The notes under the pieces are model-generated. The model worked only from the letters and a program-made list of their open reading frames with translations. It ran no database searches and had not been told where the DNA came from. Both the position numbers and the translations under genes were made by a program. Of a DNA stretch of 64,000 bases, positions 54,692 to 63,573 are shown one piece after another. The stretch is from VBAU01 sp036005185 (lineage in GTDB: Bacteria; Bacteroidota; Bacteroidia; Chitinophagales; Chitinophagaceae), in contig DASYQS010000019.1 in the NCBI GenBank assembly GCA_036005185.1, positions 124,001 through 188,000 of the forward strand, in the 5' to 3' direction. Position 1 is the first letter of the stretch; each line of letters opens with the position of its first letter.

Positions 54692-55810
54692 ATGATCATC
54701 GTTCATGTTGTTGAACCGTTTGCAGCGGGTATAGCTGTTTTTGTAAAATATCTTACTGAAACTATGCCTGGTGACTTGCATATTATTGTCCATGGCGAGC
54801 GAAAACAAGTAATGTGCGCAGTAGATGTAAAGAAAACCTTTTCCTCTCCCAATGTAAGATTTGTTAAATGGCGCTCCGCTCAACGCTCGATTAATCCTTT
54901 CAAAGATTTTCTTGCTTTAGCTGAATTATATAAAATCTTAAAGCGTTTAAAAAACAAAGACCTCGTTGACAGTATTCACCTGCATTCTTCTAAAAGCGGC
55001 TTACTTGGCCGCATTGCATGCAAAATGCTGGGTTTAAAAAATGTTTTTTATACTCCTAATGGAGCTCCTTTTTTGTCAGGCAAAACAGTTTTATCAAAAT
55101 ATCTCTATCGCCAAATAGAAAGATTTGGTAATAACCTGGGAGGCAAGGTAGTATGCTGTTCTCCTTCCGAATTGAACGCCTATTTACGGCTTGGTATTGA
55201 GGCCACCTATATTAGTAACGGTATTGCAGTAGAAGATAAAACACAAACAGCTATTGAAACAAAAAAAGAGAAATTTAGGATTATTACATCAGGCAGAATC
55301 ATCGATCAAAAAAATCCGACTTTATTTAACAGCATAGCCAATTATTTTAATGAATTAGACCAATTTGAATTTATATGGGCTGGGGACGGAAATGACAGGC
55401 ATCTGCTAACGGCAAAAAATATTATAGTAACAGGCTGGGTGAATCAGAAAGAAATAAAGAAATTGCTTTCTGAAGCTGATATGTATCTTTCAACAGCGTT
55501 ATATGAAGGGCTTTCATTCGGCGTACTTGAGGCATTGACATTGCATAAGCCCGTTCTTTTGAGTCATTGTGTTGGTAATACTGATGTGGTGAAAAATGGC
55601 ATTAATGGCGATTTATTCAAAACCCAGACAGAAGCTATTGTAAAGATATTGCAGTATTATAATAACCGTGACATGCTCAAGGTGATGGGAAGTTTTTCAA
55701 AATCAATCTGTGAAGCGGAATTTAATGTAAAGAATAATTTTAGCAGCTATAGAGAATTATATACAAATACAATCAACTTAACGCCAGGAAAAAAATGGGC
55801 CTTTGCCTAA
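54692..55810 (+). CDS. glycosyltransferase family 4
   Basis: About 372 residues from the ATG at 54692 (MIIVHVVEPFAAGIAVFVKY); the frame is open from 54638 but the added 18 residues do not fit the family. GT-B fold. The N-terminal half has SIHLHSSKSGLLGRIACK and FYTPNGAPFLSG. The C-terminal nucleotide-binding half has FRIITSGRIIDQKNPTLF, IVTGWVNQKEIKKLL, and the ExxxxxxxE motif in YEGLSFGVLEALTLHKPV. It transfers a sugar to a lipid-linked chain at the cytoplasmic face. It starts 218 bp after the previous gene. Confidence 0.9.
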   Translation: MIIVHVVEPFAAGIAVFVKYLTETMPGDLHIIVHGERKQVMCAVDVKKTFSSPNVRFVKWRSAQRSINPFKDFLALAELYKILKRLKNKDLVDSIHLHSSKSGLLGRIACKMLGLKNVFYTPNGAPFLSGKTVLSKYLYRQIERFGNNLGGKVVCCSPSELNAYLRLGIEATYISNGIAVEDKTQTAIETKKEKFRIITSGRIIDQKNPTLFNSIANYFNELDQFEFIWAGDGNDRHLLTAKNIIVTGWVNQKEIKKLLSEADMYLSTALYEGLSFGVLEALTLHKPVLLSHCVGNTDVVKNGINGDLFKTQTEAIVKILQYYNNRDMLKVMGSFSKSICEAEFNVKNNFSSYRELYTNTINLTPGKKWAFA

Positions 55811-55828
55811 CCCATAAACTACAAGCCG

Positions 55829-56197
55829 ATGAAAAATGATATCCTTTTTGAGAAAATAAATGGTGCCGACCAGGATGGCATTGTTTTAAAAACTTTAAAG
55901 TTAATAGAACATAAAATTGAAGAAGAAATTGCCGCAAAACAAGATACTATTAAGTGGCAACAAGAGGAACTAAAAAGACTTCAAGCCGAAGTCATGGAAA
56001 AAAACAACGATATTACTGAACTAAATACTAGGTTGACCGAATGCCGTTCGCATGTGGAAGGAAACCGCCAGTTGATCAATAAACTAATAACGGATATTGA
56101 CCGGTTACAGCAAAATATTGATTGGTATAAACGGACTTATGAGAGCAGAAGTTTATTAGGCGTAATAAAAGATAAACTGAAATATCTTTTCAGTTAA
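55829..56197 (+). CDS. coiled-coil protein with a DWYK-tail
   Basis: 122 residues with no signal peptide or membrane helix. Residues 25-95 form a coiled coil (IEEEIAAKQDTIKWQQEEL, LTECRSHVEGNRQLINKL). The C-terminus is NIDWYKRTYESRSLLGVIKD followed by KLKYLFS. The same tail ends the methyltransferase fusion at 57468-58793. It starts 19 bp after the GT4 gene, so the two are co-transcribed. The tail is basic and amphipathic and may be an assembly or membrane-docking tag. Function unknown. Confidence 0.75.
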   Translation: MKNDILFEKINGADQDGIVLKTLKLIEHKIEEEIAAKQDTIKWQQEELKRLQAEVMEKNNDITELNTRLTECRSHVEGNRQLINKLITDIDRLQQNIDWYKRTYESRSLLGVIKDKLKYLFS

Positions 56198-56409
56198 TGC
56201 GTTTGAAGCAACAAATTTCTACAAATCTTCTTGAGTAAGTTGCTTTTACTTTCTTTCCTTCATAGAATTAATAATTATTTCATCATAATTCTACATTAGT
56301 ATATTAGTATAAGTATACGCTTGTTTTAATTACTTATCCCGTAAAAAAAATAAGTAAGAAATTTCTTAGATTTTTATCCTATGAAATAGGCTTACTTAAC
56401 TGGAAAACA

Positions 56410-56429
56410 TATTTTTGCAGCGCAAAAAT
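56410..56429 (+). promoter_or_regulatory. -7 box and inverted repeat upstream of rmlD
   Basis: TATTTTTG (56410-56417) is a perfect TAnnTTTG. It overlaps a perfect inverted repeat ATTTTTGC-agc-GCAAAAAT (56411-56429), which could be an operator. No TTTG -33 box is seen 19-21 bp upstream. The ATG is at 56474. The rest of the 276-bp gap 56198-56473 is AT-rich, with nothing else assignable. Confidence 0.45.
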
Positions 56430-56473
56430 GCATTAAAACCCACTTAACCCTTCTATCTCCTAAACTTCACTTA

Positions 56474-57346
56474 ATGAAAATAGCCATTATAGGTGCCAAT
56501 GGCCAATTAGGAACTGATTTGATGGAGGTACTTTCAACAGGGTACGATGTTATTGGATTAAATCATGCGGATATTGAGATAACTGATATAGATAGTGTAA
56601 AAAATGCTTTATCATCTGCAAAACCTGACATAGTATTGAATACAGCAGCTTATCACATTGTTCCCGAAGCAGAAAAATTCCCTGACAAAGCGTTTCATAT
56701 CAATGGTACAGGCACATTAAATCTTGCAAAGGTTTGCCAAGATCTCGGCACACGATTGGTTCATTATAGCACTGATTATGTATTTGATGGTAAAAAACAA
56801 AAACCTTATACAGAAGATGATTGTCCTAATCCGTTGAATGTATATGCCAATACAAAACTTTCGGGAGAATATTTTGCACTGAATTATTCTGATAAATCCT
56901 ATGTAGTTAGAGTCTCTGGTATTTATGGTAGAGTACCTTGTCGGGCCAAGGGAGGGAATTTTATTACCACTATGATAAAATTGGCAAAAGAAAAACCAGA
57001 GGTGAGGGTAGTGAACGATGAAATATTAACCCCGACGCCAACTTACCACATTGCAAAAAATACAGCAACATTGATTAAAACAGATGCGTTTGGTTTATAC
57101 CATATGAGTTGTGAAGGAGAGGTTTCTTGGTACGAATTTGCAAAAGTGATTTGGAAGGTTTTGGCTTTGAAAACGCCTTTGTACCCGGCAAGTGTAAATG
57201 ATCTGCCGTCAATCGTCAAAAGGCCAATTTATTCCGTTTTAGAGAATCGAAATTTAAATAAGATGGGAATCAATAAAATGCTGGATTGGAAAAATGCATT
57301 GGTAGAATTTTTAGAGAAATCCTTTCAAACACATAACACATTATAG
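56474..57346 (+). CDS. rfbD: dTDP-4-dehydrorhamnose reductase
   Basis: 290 residues. Last step of dTDP-L-rhamnose synthesis, an NADPH-dependent extended short-chain dehydrogenase. GANGQLGTDLMEVLS is the cofactor loop, VLNTAAYHIVPEAE follows, HYSTDYVFDGKKQKPYTEDD and the YxxxK pair NVYANTKLSGE are catalytic, and VVNDEILTPTPTYHIAKNTA contacts the substrate. Length is normal. rmlA, rmlB and rmlC are not in the window, so they must lie beyond it or elsewhere. The product fits the WsaF-like rhamnosyltransferase at 61079. Confidence 0.93.
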   Translation: MKIAIIGANGQLGTDLMEVLSTGYDVIGLNHADIEITDIDSVKNALSSAKPDIVLNTAAYHIVPEAEKFPDKAFHINGTGTLNLAKVCQDLGTRLVHYSTDYVFDGKKQKPYTEDDCPNPLNVYANTKLSGEYFALNYSDKSYVVRVSGIYGRVPCRAKGGNFITTMIKLAKEKPEVRVVNDEILTPTPTYHIAKNTATLIKTDAFGLYHMSCEGEVSWYEFAKVIWKVLALKTPLYPASVNDLPSIVKRPIYSVLENRNLNKMGINKMLDWKNALVEFLEKSFQTHNTL

Positions 57347-57351
57347 AAATT

Positions 57352-57423
57352 ATGATAAAGGGATGTTTAAATGAACCCAATATGGCCGGTGCAGGGCAAA
57401 CCCAAATTGCGGTCAATAAGTAG
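57352..57423 (+). other. 23-codon frame of doubtful status
   Basis: A short frame (starting MIKGCLNEPN, containing MAGAGQTQIAVNK) lies between rfbD and the methyltransferase fusion. It could be a remnant of a longer gene or chance. Nothing else in the 121-bp gap is recognisable. Confidence 0.15.
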
Positions 57424-57467
57424 GTTGTTGATATCTGGGGTGGTATAAACTTAACTTATAAATTTAA

Positions 57468-58793
57468 ATGACGTTCATGAAAAATGAAATAGCAAATAGT
57501 AGTTTGATCAATAAGAAGTCTTTTTTCTGGTTGCCCGAGTACTTGAATATTTCTGCATGGATTGAGCATATTCCTTTTGCCTTTTGGATTGTTGAAGTTA
57601 TTAAACCAAAAGTAGTTGTTGAATTAGGAGTACATAACGGCGCCTCTTATTTTTCTTTTTGTCAAGCTATTAAAATCTTAGACATAGACTCTACTTGTTA
57701 TGGAGTTGACAATTGGCAAGGCGACGAACATGCGGGATTTTATGGACCAGAAGTGTACGAAAATGTTATTAATCATAATAGTTCTCACTTTTCAAGGCTT
57801 TCTACTTTGATACGGTCATCATTTGATGAAGCGGTAAACTATTTTATTGACGGAACTATAGAATTACTTCACATTGATGGGTTGCATACATATGACGCGG
57901 TAAAACATGACTTTGAGACCTGGTTACCAAAGCTCAGCTCCAATGCGGTTGTATTATTTCACGACATAAATGTTCGAGAAAGAAACTTTGGAGTATTCAA
58001 ATTTTGGGAAGAGTTGAAAACCCGTTACAATAACTTTCAATTTGATTTCGGACATGGTCTTGGTGTTATTACTCTGGGAAAAGACATTCCAATAGATTTG
58101 AAATTATTGTTTAACAAAAAAGAAAGCACCGGATATTTTACATTTCTACGAAACTTTTTTTCAGAAAAAGGACATTTTCTAAAGTCACAATTTGATAGTC
58201 TAACATCTTTCAACAATGAAAAAATGGTCCATGTGAATTTAAAACATTCCCTTTCACAAGCTGAAGAACAATATAACAATCTGAAGCAAAGCCACGCATT
58301 ATTAGAAGCAAGTCTCAACAAATCAAATGAAACATGTTCAATCTTCTTAGCAAATAATGAGGAACTCAGAAACGATTGCAACCTTTTAAAAGTCAATCTT
58401 GCATCAAAGGAGCAGCAATTTGCTGAACTTAATGAGCAATTCACAAAACTTCAATTGGAAAACGGCGAGCTCAAAAATGAAAATGAGATGCTTAAAAAAA
58501 ATCTTGCGTCAAAGGACGAAATGCTTAGTGAATTAACCGACCTATCCTCAATGTTTTCATCAGAGAACAACAAATTGAATGACGAAAATGAATTGATTAA
58601 AAAGAACCTTCTATCACATGAACAGAAGTTTACTGAATTAAATGAATTATTCTCAAAATTTTTGATTGAGAACAATTCATTAAAAGACGCAAATGAGCTG
58701 TTTAAAAAAAATCTTGATTGGTATAAGGCTACGTTCGTTGATAGGTCATTACCAGGCGTTATAAAGGAAAAGCTTAAAACATTTCTTAAATGA
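57468..58793 (+). CDS. methyltransferase fused to a 35-residue-repeat coiled coil and DWYK-tail
   Basis: 441 residues. The N-terminal 220 residues are a class I SAM-dependent methyltransferase of the Methyltransf_24 type: VVVELGVHNGASYFSFCQ is motif I, YGVDNWQGDEHAGF motif II, and LLHIDGLHTYDAVKHDFETW followed by VVLFHDINVRERNFG the later motifs. Residues 240-410 are coiled coil. Three consecutive 35-residue repeats (306-340, 341-375, 376-410) share the frame LxKxNLxSxExxxxELxxxFxxxxxENxxLxxxNE. The tail, residues 411-441 (LFKKNLDWYKATFVDRSLPG, then VIKEKLKTFLK), begins like a fourth repeat. It starts 122 bp after rfbD and is followed by a large GT2. It resembles the plan of WbdD, without its kinase domain. 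Confidence 0.82.
   Translation: MTFMKNEIANSSLINKKSFFWLPEYLNISAWIEHIPFAFWIVEVIKPKVVVELGVHNGASYFSFCQAIKILDIDSTCYGVDNWQGDEHAGFYGPEVYENVINHNSSHFSRLSTLIRSSFDEAVNYFIDGTIELLHIDGLHTYDAVKHDFETWLPKLSSNAVVLFHDINVRERNFGVFKFWEELKTRYNNFQFDFGHGLGVITLGKDIPIDLKLLFNKKESTGYFTFLRNFFSEKGHFLKSQFDSLTSFNNEKMVHVNLKHSLSQAEEQYNNLKQSHALLEASLNKSNETCSIFLANNEELRNDCNLLKVNLASKEQQFAELNEQFTKLQLENGELKNENEMLKKNLASKDEMLSELTDLSSMFSSENNKLNDENELIKKNLLSHEQKFTELNELFSKFLIENNSLKDANELFKKNLDWYKATFVDRSLPGVIKEKLKTFLK
58383..58697 (+). repeat. three tandem 105-bp coding repeats
   Basis: Units at 58383-58487, 58488-58592 and 58593-58697 encode 35 residues each, exactly five heptads. The first two share AATCTTGC-TCAAAGGA with one mismatch at DNA level, so the duplication is fairly recent. 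The tail begins with the same TTAAAAAAAATCTTG word as the units. Confidence 0.75.
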
Positions 58794-58834
58794 CAGAATA
58801 TAAAATTTCTAAGTAAAGGGAAATCTATTTTAAA

Positions 58835-61072
58835 ATGACCACGACCCAGAACCAACCACTACATTTAAAAAACAATATGATTAAACGGTTTGATAAATTT
58901 ATTGATGCAGAAGTTGAAAGATACTCCGACCACATCGAGTTATCTTGTACCGGTTCAGACCCTCAATGTCAATTAGCGTTTGATCGCGCTCTTAAACCAG
59001 GATGGTACAATTTTGAGTACTTAATAACAATAGCCAAGGGGAGATTAATAAACCCGAAATTATATTTTGACATTGGCAGAGGGTATAATGAAAGGGATGT
59101 TATCTTATTGCCTGTAATCAATGGCAAATCTGTATTAAAGACAGTTTATTTTTCAAAAAAAATTTACCGGCTACGGTTTGACCCAACCGAGGATAAATAT
59201 GCAAACTTCAGCATTTATAATTTTTTTATTGAAAGGCTCCCCATTCTCAAAATTCTGAAGAAATTGAGCAGCAGCAATGCAGAGAATCTGTCAAAAAGTA
59301 AAATTCAAAGATATCTTTCTTCAATAGGAATCGTTCTCAAAAAAGATGTGAGAAAAATTGAAAAGCTGCTCTCAATTAAGGCCAATGATCCCTTCAACTA
59401 TCAGAATTGGATTGGCAAATATGATTCATACACATTATCCAAGCTATCTGAGTTTGAACATGATCAGCTAAAATTTGAGTACCGCCCATTGATTTCAATC
59501 CTACTCCCAACATACAATACATGTAGCCATTGGTTAAAAAGTTGTATTGAGTCGATTCTTAACCAGGTCTATGATAATTGGGAGCTATGCATAGCAGATG
59601 ACGGATCAACAAATTCTCAGGTCAGAAATATTATCAAAGAATCTGCTCAAAAGAATCATAAGGTAAAATACACTTTTTTGCAGAAAAATGCTCATATAGC
59701 TGCGGCAAGCAATGTTGCCTTATCTCTTTCGACAGGAGAATTTATAACATTTTTGGATCACGATGATATGTTACATCCTTTGGCTTTATACAGAATTGCT
59801 GAGGCTTTAAATGAAGATAAGACTATTGATTTTCTGTATAGTGATGAAGATAAGATAGACGCCAGGGGACAAAGGACTTCACCATTTTTTAAGCCGGATT
59901 GGTCTCCTGCATTATTTTCCGTTCAGAATTATATTGCACATTTAAGCTGTATTCGCAAAACTTTTATAGAAGACGTAAATGGATTTTCAAAAGGAGTGGA
60001 TGGTAGTCAGGATTATGATTTGTTTCTAAAGGTTTGCGTTAAACACCCTAAGATCAAACATTTACCTTTTGTGCTTTATCATTGGCGGCAACACGGACAA
60101 TCTACTTCCCTTCACAGCAATGCAAAAATATATGCTCATACGGCAGGCAAGAAATCCTTAGAACTATATCTGACAGAAAAATATCCTCAGCAGTTTAGCC
60201 ATATTGAAGAGCTAGGACAAAATTTTATCTATAAACCTAGATTCATTTTTGAGAAGACTAACAAGGTTTCAATCATTATTCCTACAAAGGACAAGGTAGA
60301 ATATTTGGAGCCGTGCATTAAGAGCATTACCAAAAGGTCAACATGGCGTAATTATGAAATTATTATTTTGAATAATAATTCTTGTGAAAGAAAAACACTC
60401 AGGTTTTTTGAAAAAATACAAAGAGAAGATGAGCGAATAAAAGTGATAGACGCGCCCTTTAGTTTCAATTGGTCCAAGCTTAATAATTTCGGAGCTAAGC
60501 ACGCTTCGGGAAACTATCTAATCTTTTTAAACAACGACATTTCCGTCATAACGCCAAGCTGGATAGAAGAGTTGTGTGAATGGGCTGGTTTGCCTGAAGT
60601 AGGTACAGTTGGCACAACGTTGTTATATCGAGATAAAACGATTCAACATGCAGGTGTAGTAATTGGCATGAACGGTTGGGCAGATCATATCTATAAAAAT
60701 GTGATCCCCCAGTATTACTCATCTCCCTTCGTTTCTAACAATATTCCAAGGAATGTATTGGCTAACACCGGGGCATGTGTCGCTATTGAGAAGAAGAAAT
60801 TTGAACAATTAGGCGGTTTTGACGAGACATTCATAATATGCGGCAGTGATGTAGAATTGGGTATACGAGCGTATAAGTTTGGTCTTTTTAGTGTACTAAA
60901 TGCTTATGTGCAGTTGTTTCATTATGAATCAAAATCTAGGGGAACAGCAATACCTGATAACGACTTTGTACAGTCAGCTCTAAAATATGAGCCCTATCGC
61001 ACATTGCAATGCGACCCCTTTTACAACCCGAATTTATCTTTAAATTATACCTTTCCTATCTGTAAATCCTAA
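58835..61072 (+). CDS. large tandem glycosyltransferase family 2 protein
   Basis: 745 residues. The N-terminal 130 residues form a beta-rich domain (HIELSCTGSDPQCQLAFDRA, GWYNFEYLITIAKGRL) that could bind the glycan. The first GT-A domain starts PLISILLPTYNTCSHWLKSC, with IADDGST and FLDHDDMLHPLALY (DHDD is the metal site) and VDGSQDYDLFLKV. The second starts KVSIIIPTKDKVEYLEPCI, with LNNNS, FLNNDISVITPSWIEEL and DETFIICGSDVELGIRAYK. Such double GT2 proteins add two sugars in a repeat unit, often rhamnose. It is 6 bp upstream of the WsaF-like gene. Confidence 0.9.
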   Translation: MTTTQNQPLHLKNNMIKRFDKFIDAEVERYSDHIELSCTGSDPQCQLAFDRALKPGWYNFEYLITIAKGRLINPKLYFDIGRGYNERDVILLPVINGKSVLKTVYFSKKIYRLRFDPTEDKYANFSIYNFFIERLPILKILKKLSSSNAENLSKSKIQRYLSSIGIVLKKDVRKIEKLLSIKANDPFNYQNWIGKYDSYTLSKLSEFEHDQLKFEYRPLISILLPTYNTCSHWLKSCIESILNQVYDNWELCIADDGSTNSQVRNIIKESAQKNHKVKYTFLQKNAHIAAASNVALSLSTGEFITFLDHDDMLHPLALYRIAEALNEDKTIDFLYSDEDKIDARGQRTSPFFKPDWSPALFSVQNYIAHLSCIRKTFIEDVNGFSKGVDGSQDYDLFLKVCVKHPKIKHLPFVLYHWRQHGQSTSLHSNAKIYAHTAGKKSLELYLTEKYPQQFSHIEELGQNFIYKPRFIFEKTNKVSIIIPTKDKVEYLEPCIKSITKRSTWRNYEIIILNNNSCERKTLRFFEKIQREDERIKVIDAPFSFNWSKLNNFGAKHASGNYLIFLNNDISVITPSWIEELCEWAGLPEVGTVGTTLLYRDKTIQHAGVVIGMNGWADHIYKNVIPQYYSSPFVSNNIPRNVLANTGACVAIEKKKFEQLGGFDETFIICGSDVELGIRAYKFGLFSVLNAYVQLFHYESKSRGTAIPDNDFVQSALKYEPYRTLQCDPFYNPNLSLNYTFPICKS

Positions 61073-61078
61073 TAAACC

Positions 61079-62386
61079 ATGCGACGAGCGTTTAACTACT
61101 TCAAAAAGTTAATTCGTAAAATATTCAACATTAGACCCTCGTTTGAAGATGAGGATACACTCTCTACTCCGGTTTATCAGATTATGGAAACGTCGCCAAT
61201 TAATTGCAGACCCAGCGAACATGCAGAGAAGAGATTAAATCTGTTGATCCCCGCCTTATCCATCAGGTATGCATTTGGCGGTATAAATACCGCGATCGAT
61301 TTTTTCTTACAATTGATCAGCAATGATGAAGATGTTAGAATCATAATTACTGAGGAAGCAACTAGCGACTTATTGGCACTCCCAGACAGTAAGAATTGGT
61401 TGATAGTGCAAACCAATCAGCCTGACAGGCAAGGCAAATTGATAGTTTGCTTTGGTAATCGCAACAATAAAACTATCCCGGTAAGAAAAGGTGATATTTT
61501 CGTCGCTACCGCATGGTGGACAGCCTATGTCGGAGAAGCGATTTTAAAATGGCAGCAACAACAATGGCGAAGCATTCCAGCACCTTTAGTTTATTTGGTT
61601 CAGGATTTTGAGCCAGGCTTTTACCGATGGTCATCCCGCTATTCAATGTCGTTAAGCACTTATTATTACGATAATTTAATTGCAATCATAAATACAAAAT
61701 TATTGTCGGATTTTTTTAAGAAGAATGATATAAACTTTAATCATTCCTACATTTTTGAGCCGTCACTGAATAAAACGTTATCACTGTTTCTGCCCTCGAA
61801 GGATAAAATTCAGAAAAAAAAAAGAATTCTGTTCTATGGCAGACCTAGTGTGGAGCGGAATGCATTTGAAATACTCGTAAGCGGATTACAGATTTGGAGT
61901 CATCAGTATTCAAGATCTAGGCAATGGGAAGTGTTTTCTTTGGGCGAGTCTTATAATGTAATAGGGTTGGATAATGGGGCTGAAATTCAAGTAAAAGGTA
62001 AACTTAGCTTACATGAATATGCGGGTCTTATGTTGACCTCCGCTATTGGCGCCTCCTTAATGATTTCACCTCATCCAAGTTATCCGCCATTAGAGATGGC
62101 AGCCTTTGATATGGGAGTCATCACAAATACATTTAGTAACAAAAATTTATCCGATTATCATAGTAGCATTTACAGTTTAGAAAATCTGACACCGGAGAAT
62201 TTTGCTTTGTTATTGACCCAGTTGTGTTCAAAATTTGAAAAAGATAACAACTGTTTTCGTAACAATTCATTTACTGGCTTTGATTTTATAGGTCCGGAAA
62301 GGAAATTCAATTTTATAAAAGAGTTACGCAATGATTTGAATCTGTCAAATAAAACAGCAACAATTCGGGCCCATGGAATAAAATAG
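61079..62386 (+). CDS. WsaF-like rhamnosyltransferase
   Basis: 435 residues. It matches the WsaF family of GT-B enzymes: LNLLIPALSIRYAFGGINTA at the N-terminus, GDIFVATAWWTAYVGEAIL, YLVQDFEPGFYRWSSRYSMS and IINTKLLSDFFKKN, then in the C-terminal half ILFYGRPSVERNAFEILVSGL, VFSLGESYNVIGL, and MLTSAIGASLMISPHPSYPPLEMAAFD, which holds the ExxxxxxE-like site. WsaF transfers rhamnose in rhamnan-type glycan synthesis. An rfbD gene 3.7 kb upstream supports this donor. The specificity is inferred. Confidence 0.86.
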   Translation: MRRAFNYFKKLIRKIFNIRPSFEDEDTLSTPVYQIMETSPINCRPSEHAEKRLNLLIPALSIRYAFGGINTAIDFFLQLISNDEDVRIIITEEATSDLLALPDSKNWLIVQTNQPDRQGKLIVCFGNRNNKTIPVRKGDIFVATAWWTAYVGEAILKWQQQQWRSIPAPLVYLVQDFEPGFYRWSSRYSMSLSTYYYDNLIAIINTKLLSDFFKKNDINFNHSYIFEPSLNKTLSLFLPSKDKIQKKKRILFYGRPSVERNAFEILVSGLQIWSHQYSRSRQWEVFSLGESYNVIGLDNGAEIQVKGKLSLHEYAGLMLTSAIGASLMISPHPSYPPLEMAAFDMGVITNTFSNKNLSDYHSSIYSLENLTPENFALLLTQLCSKFEKDNNCFRNNSFTGFDFIGPERKFNFIKELRNDLNLSNKTATIRAHGIK

Positions 62387-62544
62387 AAAACTGTCTATTA
62401 GTGGATATTAAAAATGGAAAAGTGGCTGTAAATGAATAACGGTGATAATGATTTCTATTCTTGTTCTTAGAATGTGAATTGAAGTGATCCATGCCTTAGA
62501 ACTTAATTTATATAAAATATATTGGAATAATATAATTGAATGGT

Positions 62545-63435
62545 ATGCCAAAATCTTATTTAGAGTTATGCGATTTTAACCATAATGTATATAGAGAATA
62601 TGAGGATCTGTGCTTGATGAGTAACAAGGAATTGGAAGATCATTTTCTTTCAGCAGGTATAAATGAAGGAAGATTCTATAATAAAATTAGATGCAGAAAG
62701 GATTTTGTTAACTTAATCAATAGCAAGGGGCCAATGCTTGAAATTGGACCATTGGATAACCCTCAACTAGACTACAAGTCGCCCGATTATTATTCACTTG
62801 ATGTCTTTACAAGAGAAGAATTAATAAAAAATTATTTTGATCACCCCGACATAAATAAAGACAATATTATTGAGCCTACTTATATAATTTCAAATAACGA
62901 TTATTCTCAAATCAAACAAAAATTTGCATGCATTTTTTCCAGTCATAACATCGAGCATATGCCATGTCTGGTGACGTTTTTGAATAATCTGTATGAGATA
63001 CTTGACGATGATGGGCGCATCTATTTAATTGTGCCGGACAAGAGATATTGCTTCGATTATTTTAAGCGAGAGACTGATATCTATGATATATTACAGGCTT
63101 ATTATGAAAAGAATAGACGTCCGAAATTCTCAGATGTATTAAAGAAAGTGTGCCAGGTCACTCATAACGATCCTGTAAATCACTGGAATGATAATCATGG
63201 AACAATTAATAACCGAGCCAATTTAGTACAGAATTACAGTTCCATCCTGAGTCAATTTGATACTGGCATATATATAGATTCACATGTGAGTCTTTTTACA
63301 CCGCGAAGCTTTATGGAAATAATTAGTATTCTGACCGAATTGAAATTAATTAAATTAAAAGTTCACAAAATTTATCATACGCTTAAATATAGTTTTGAAT
63401 TCTATGTCATTTTGAAAAAAAGTGGAACAAACTAA
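62545..63435 (+). CDS. class I SAM-dependent methyltransferase
   Basis: About 296 residues from the ATG at 62545; a TTG three codons upstream is in frame. The N-terminal 45 residues are helical (YREYEDLCLMSNKELEDHFL). The methyltransferase part begins PMLEIGPLDNPQLDYKSPDYYSLD, with FACIFSSHNIEHMPCLVTFLN as motif IV/V (contains the HNIEH core) and YEILDDDGRIYLIVPDKRYCFDY as the post-motif. It ends with helical lysine-rich segments. It is likely to methylate a sugar or a chain end of the polysaccharide. It lies 158 bp after the WsaF-like gene. Confidence 0.83.
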   Translation: MPKSYLELCDFNHNVYREYEDLCLMSNKELEDHFLSAGINEGRFYNKIRCRKDFVNLINSKGPMLEIGPLDNPQLDYKSPDYYSLDVFTREELIKNYFDHPDINKDNIIEPTYIISNNDYSQIKQKFACIFSSHNIEHMPCLVTFLNNLYEILDDDGRIYLIVPDKRYCFDYFKRETDIYDILQAYYEKNRRPKFSDVLKKVCQVTHNDPVNHWNDNHGTINNRANLVQNYSSILSQFDTGIYIDSHVSLFTPRSFMEIISILTELKLIKLKVHKIYHTLKYSFEFYVILKKSGTN

Positions 63436-63573
63436 TTTCTGCGACATTGATTAGTTGGAAGATTCGGCGAACTACAATAAGATTCCTACTGATAAATTAT
63501 TTTTAGGCTATGAATTAAGGGTAGCCTCTTGAAAAATTAGTGTAATCGGGAAATTCAAAATGAAAAGACAACT

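Noticed and set aside
57352..57423. 23-codon frame after rfbD as a real gene
   Set aside because: Too short and without recognisable features; listed only as doubtful.
58037..58855. Two long antisense frames over the coiled coil of the methyltransferase fusion
   Set aside because: They are produced by the Lys/Asn/Glu codon bias of the repeats, which read as Ser/Phe/Leu on the other strand.
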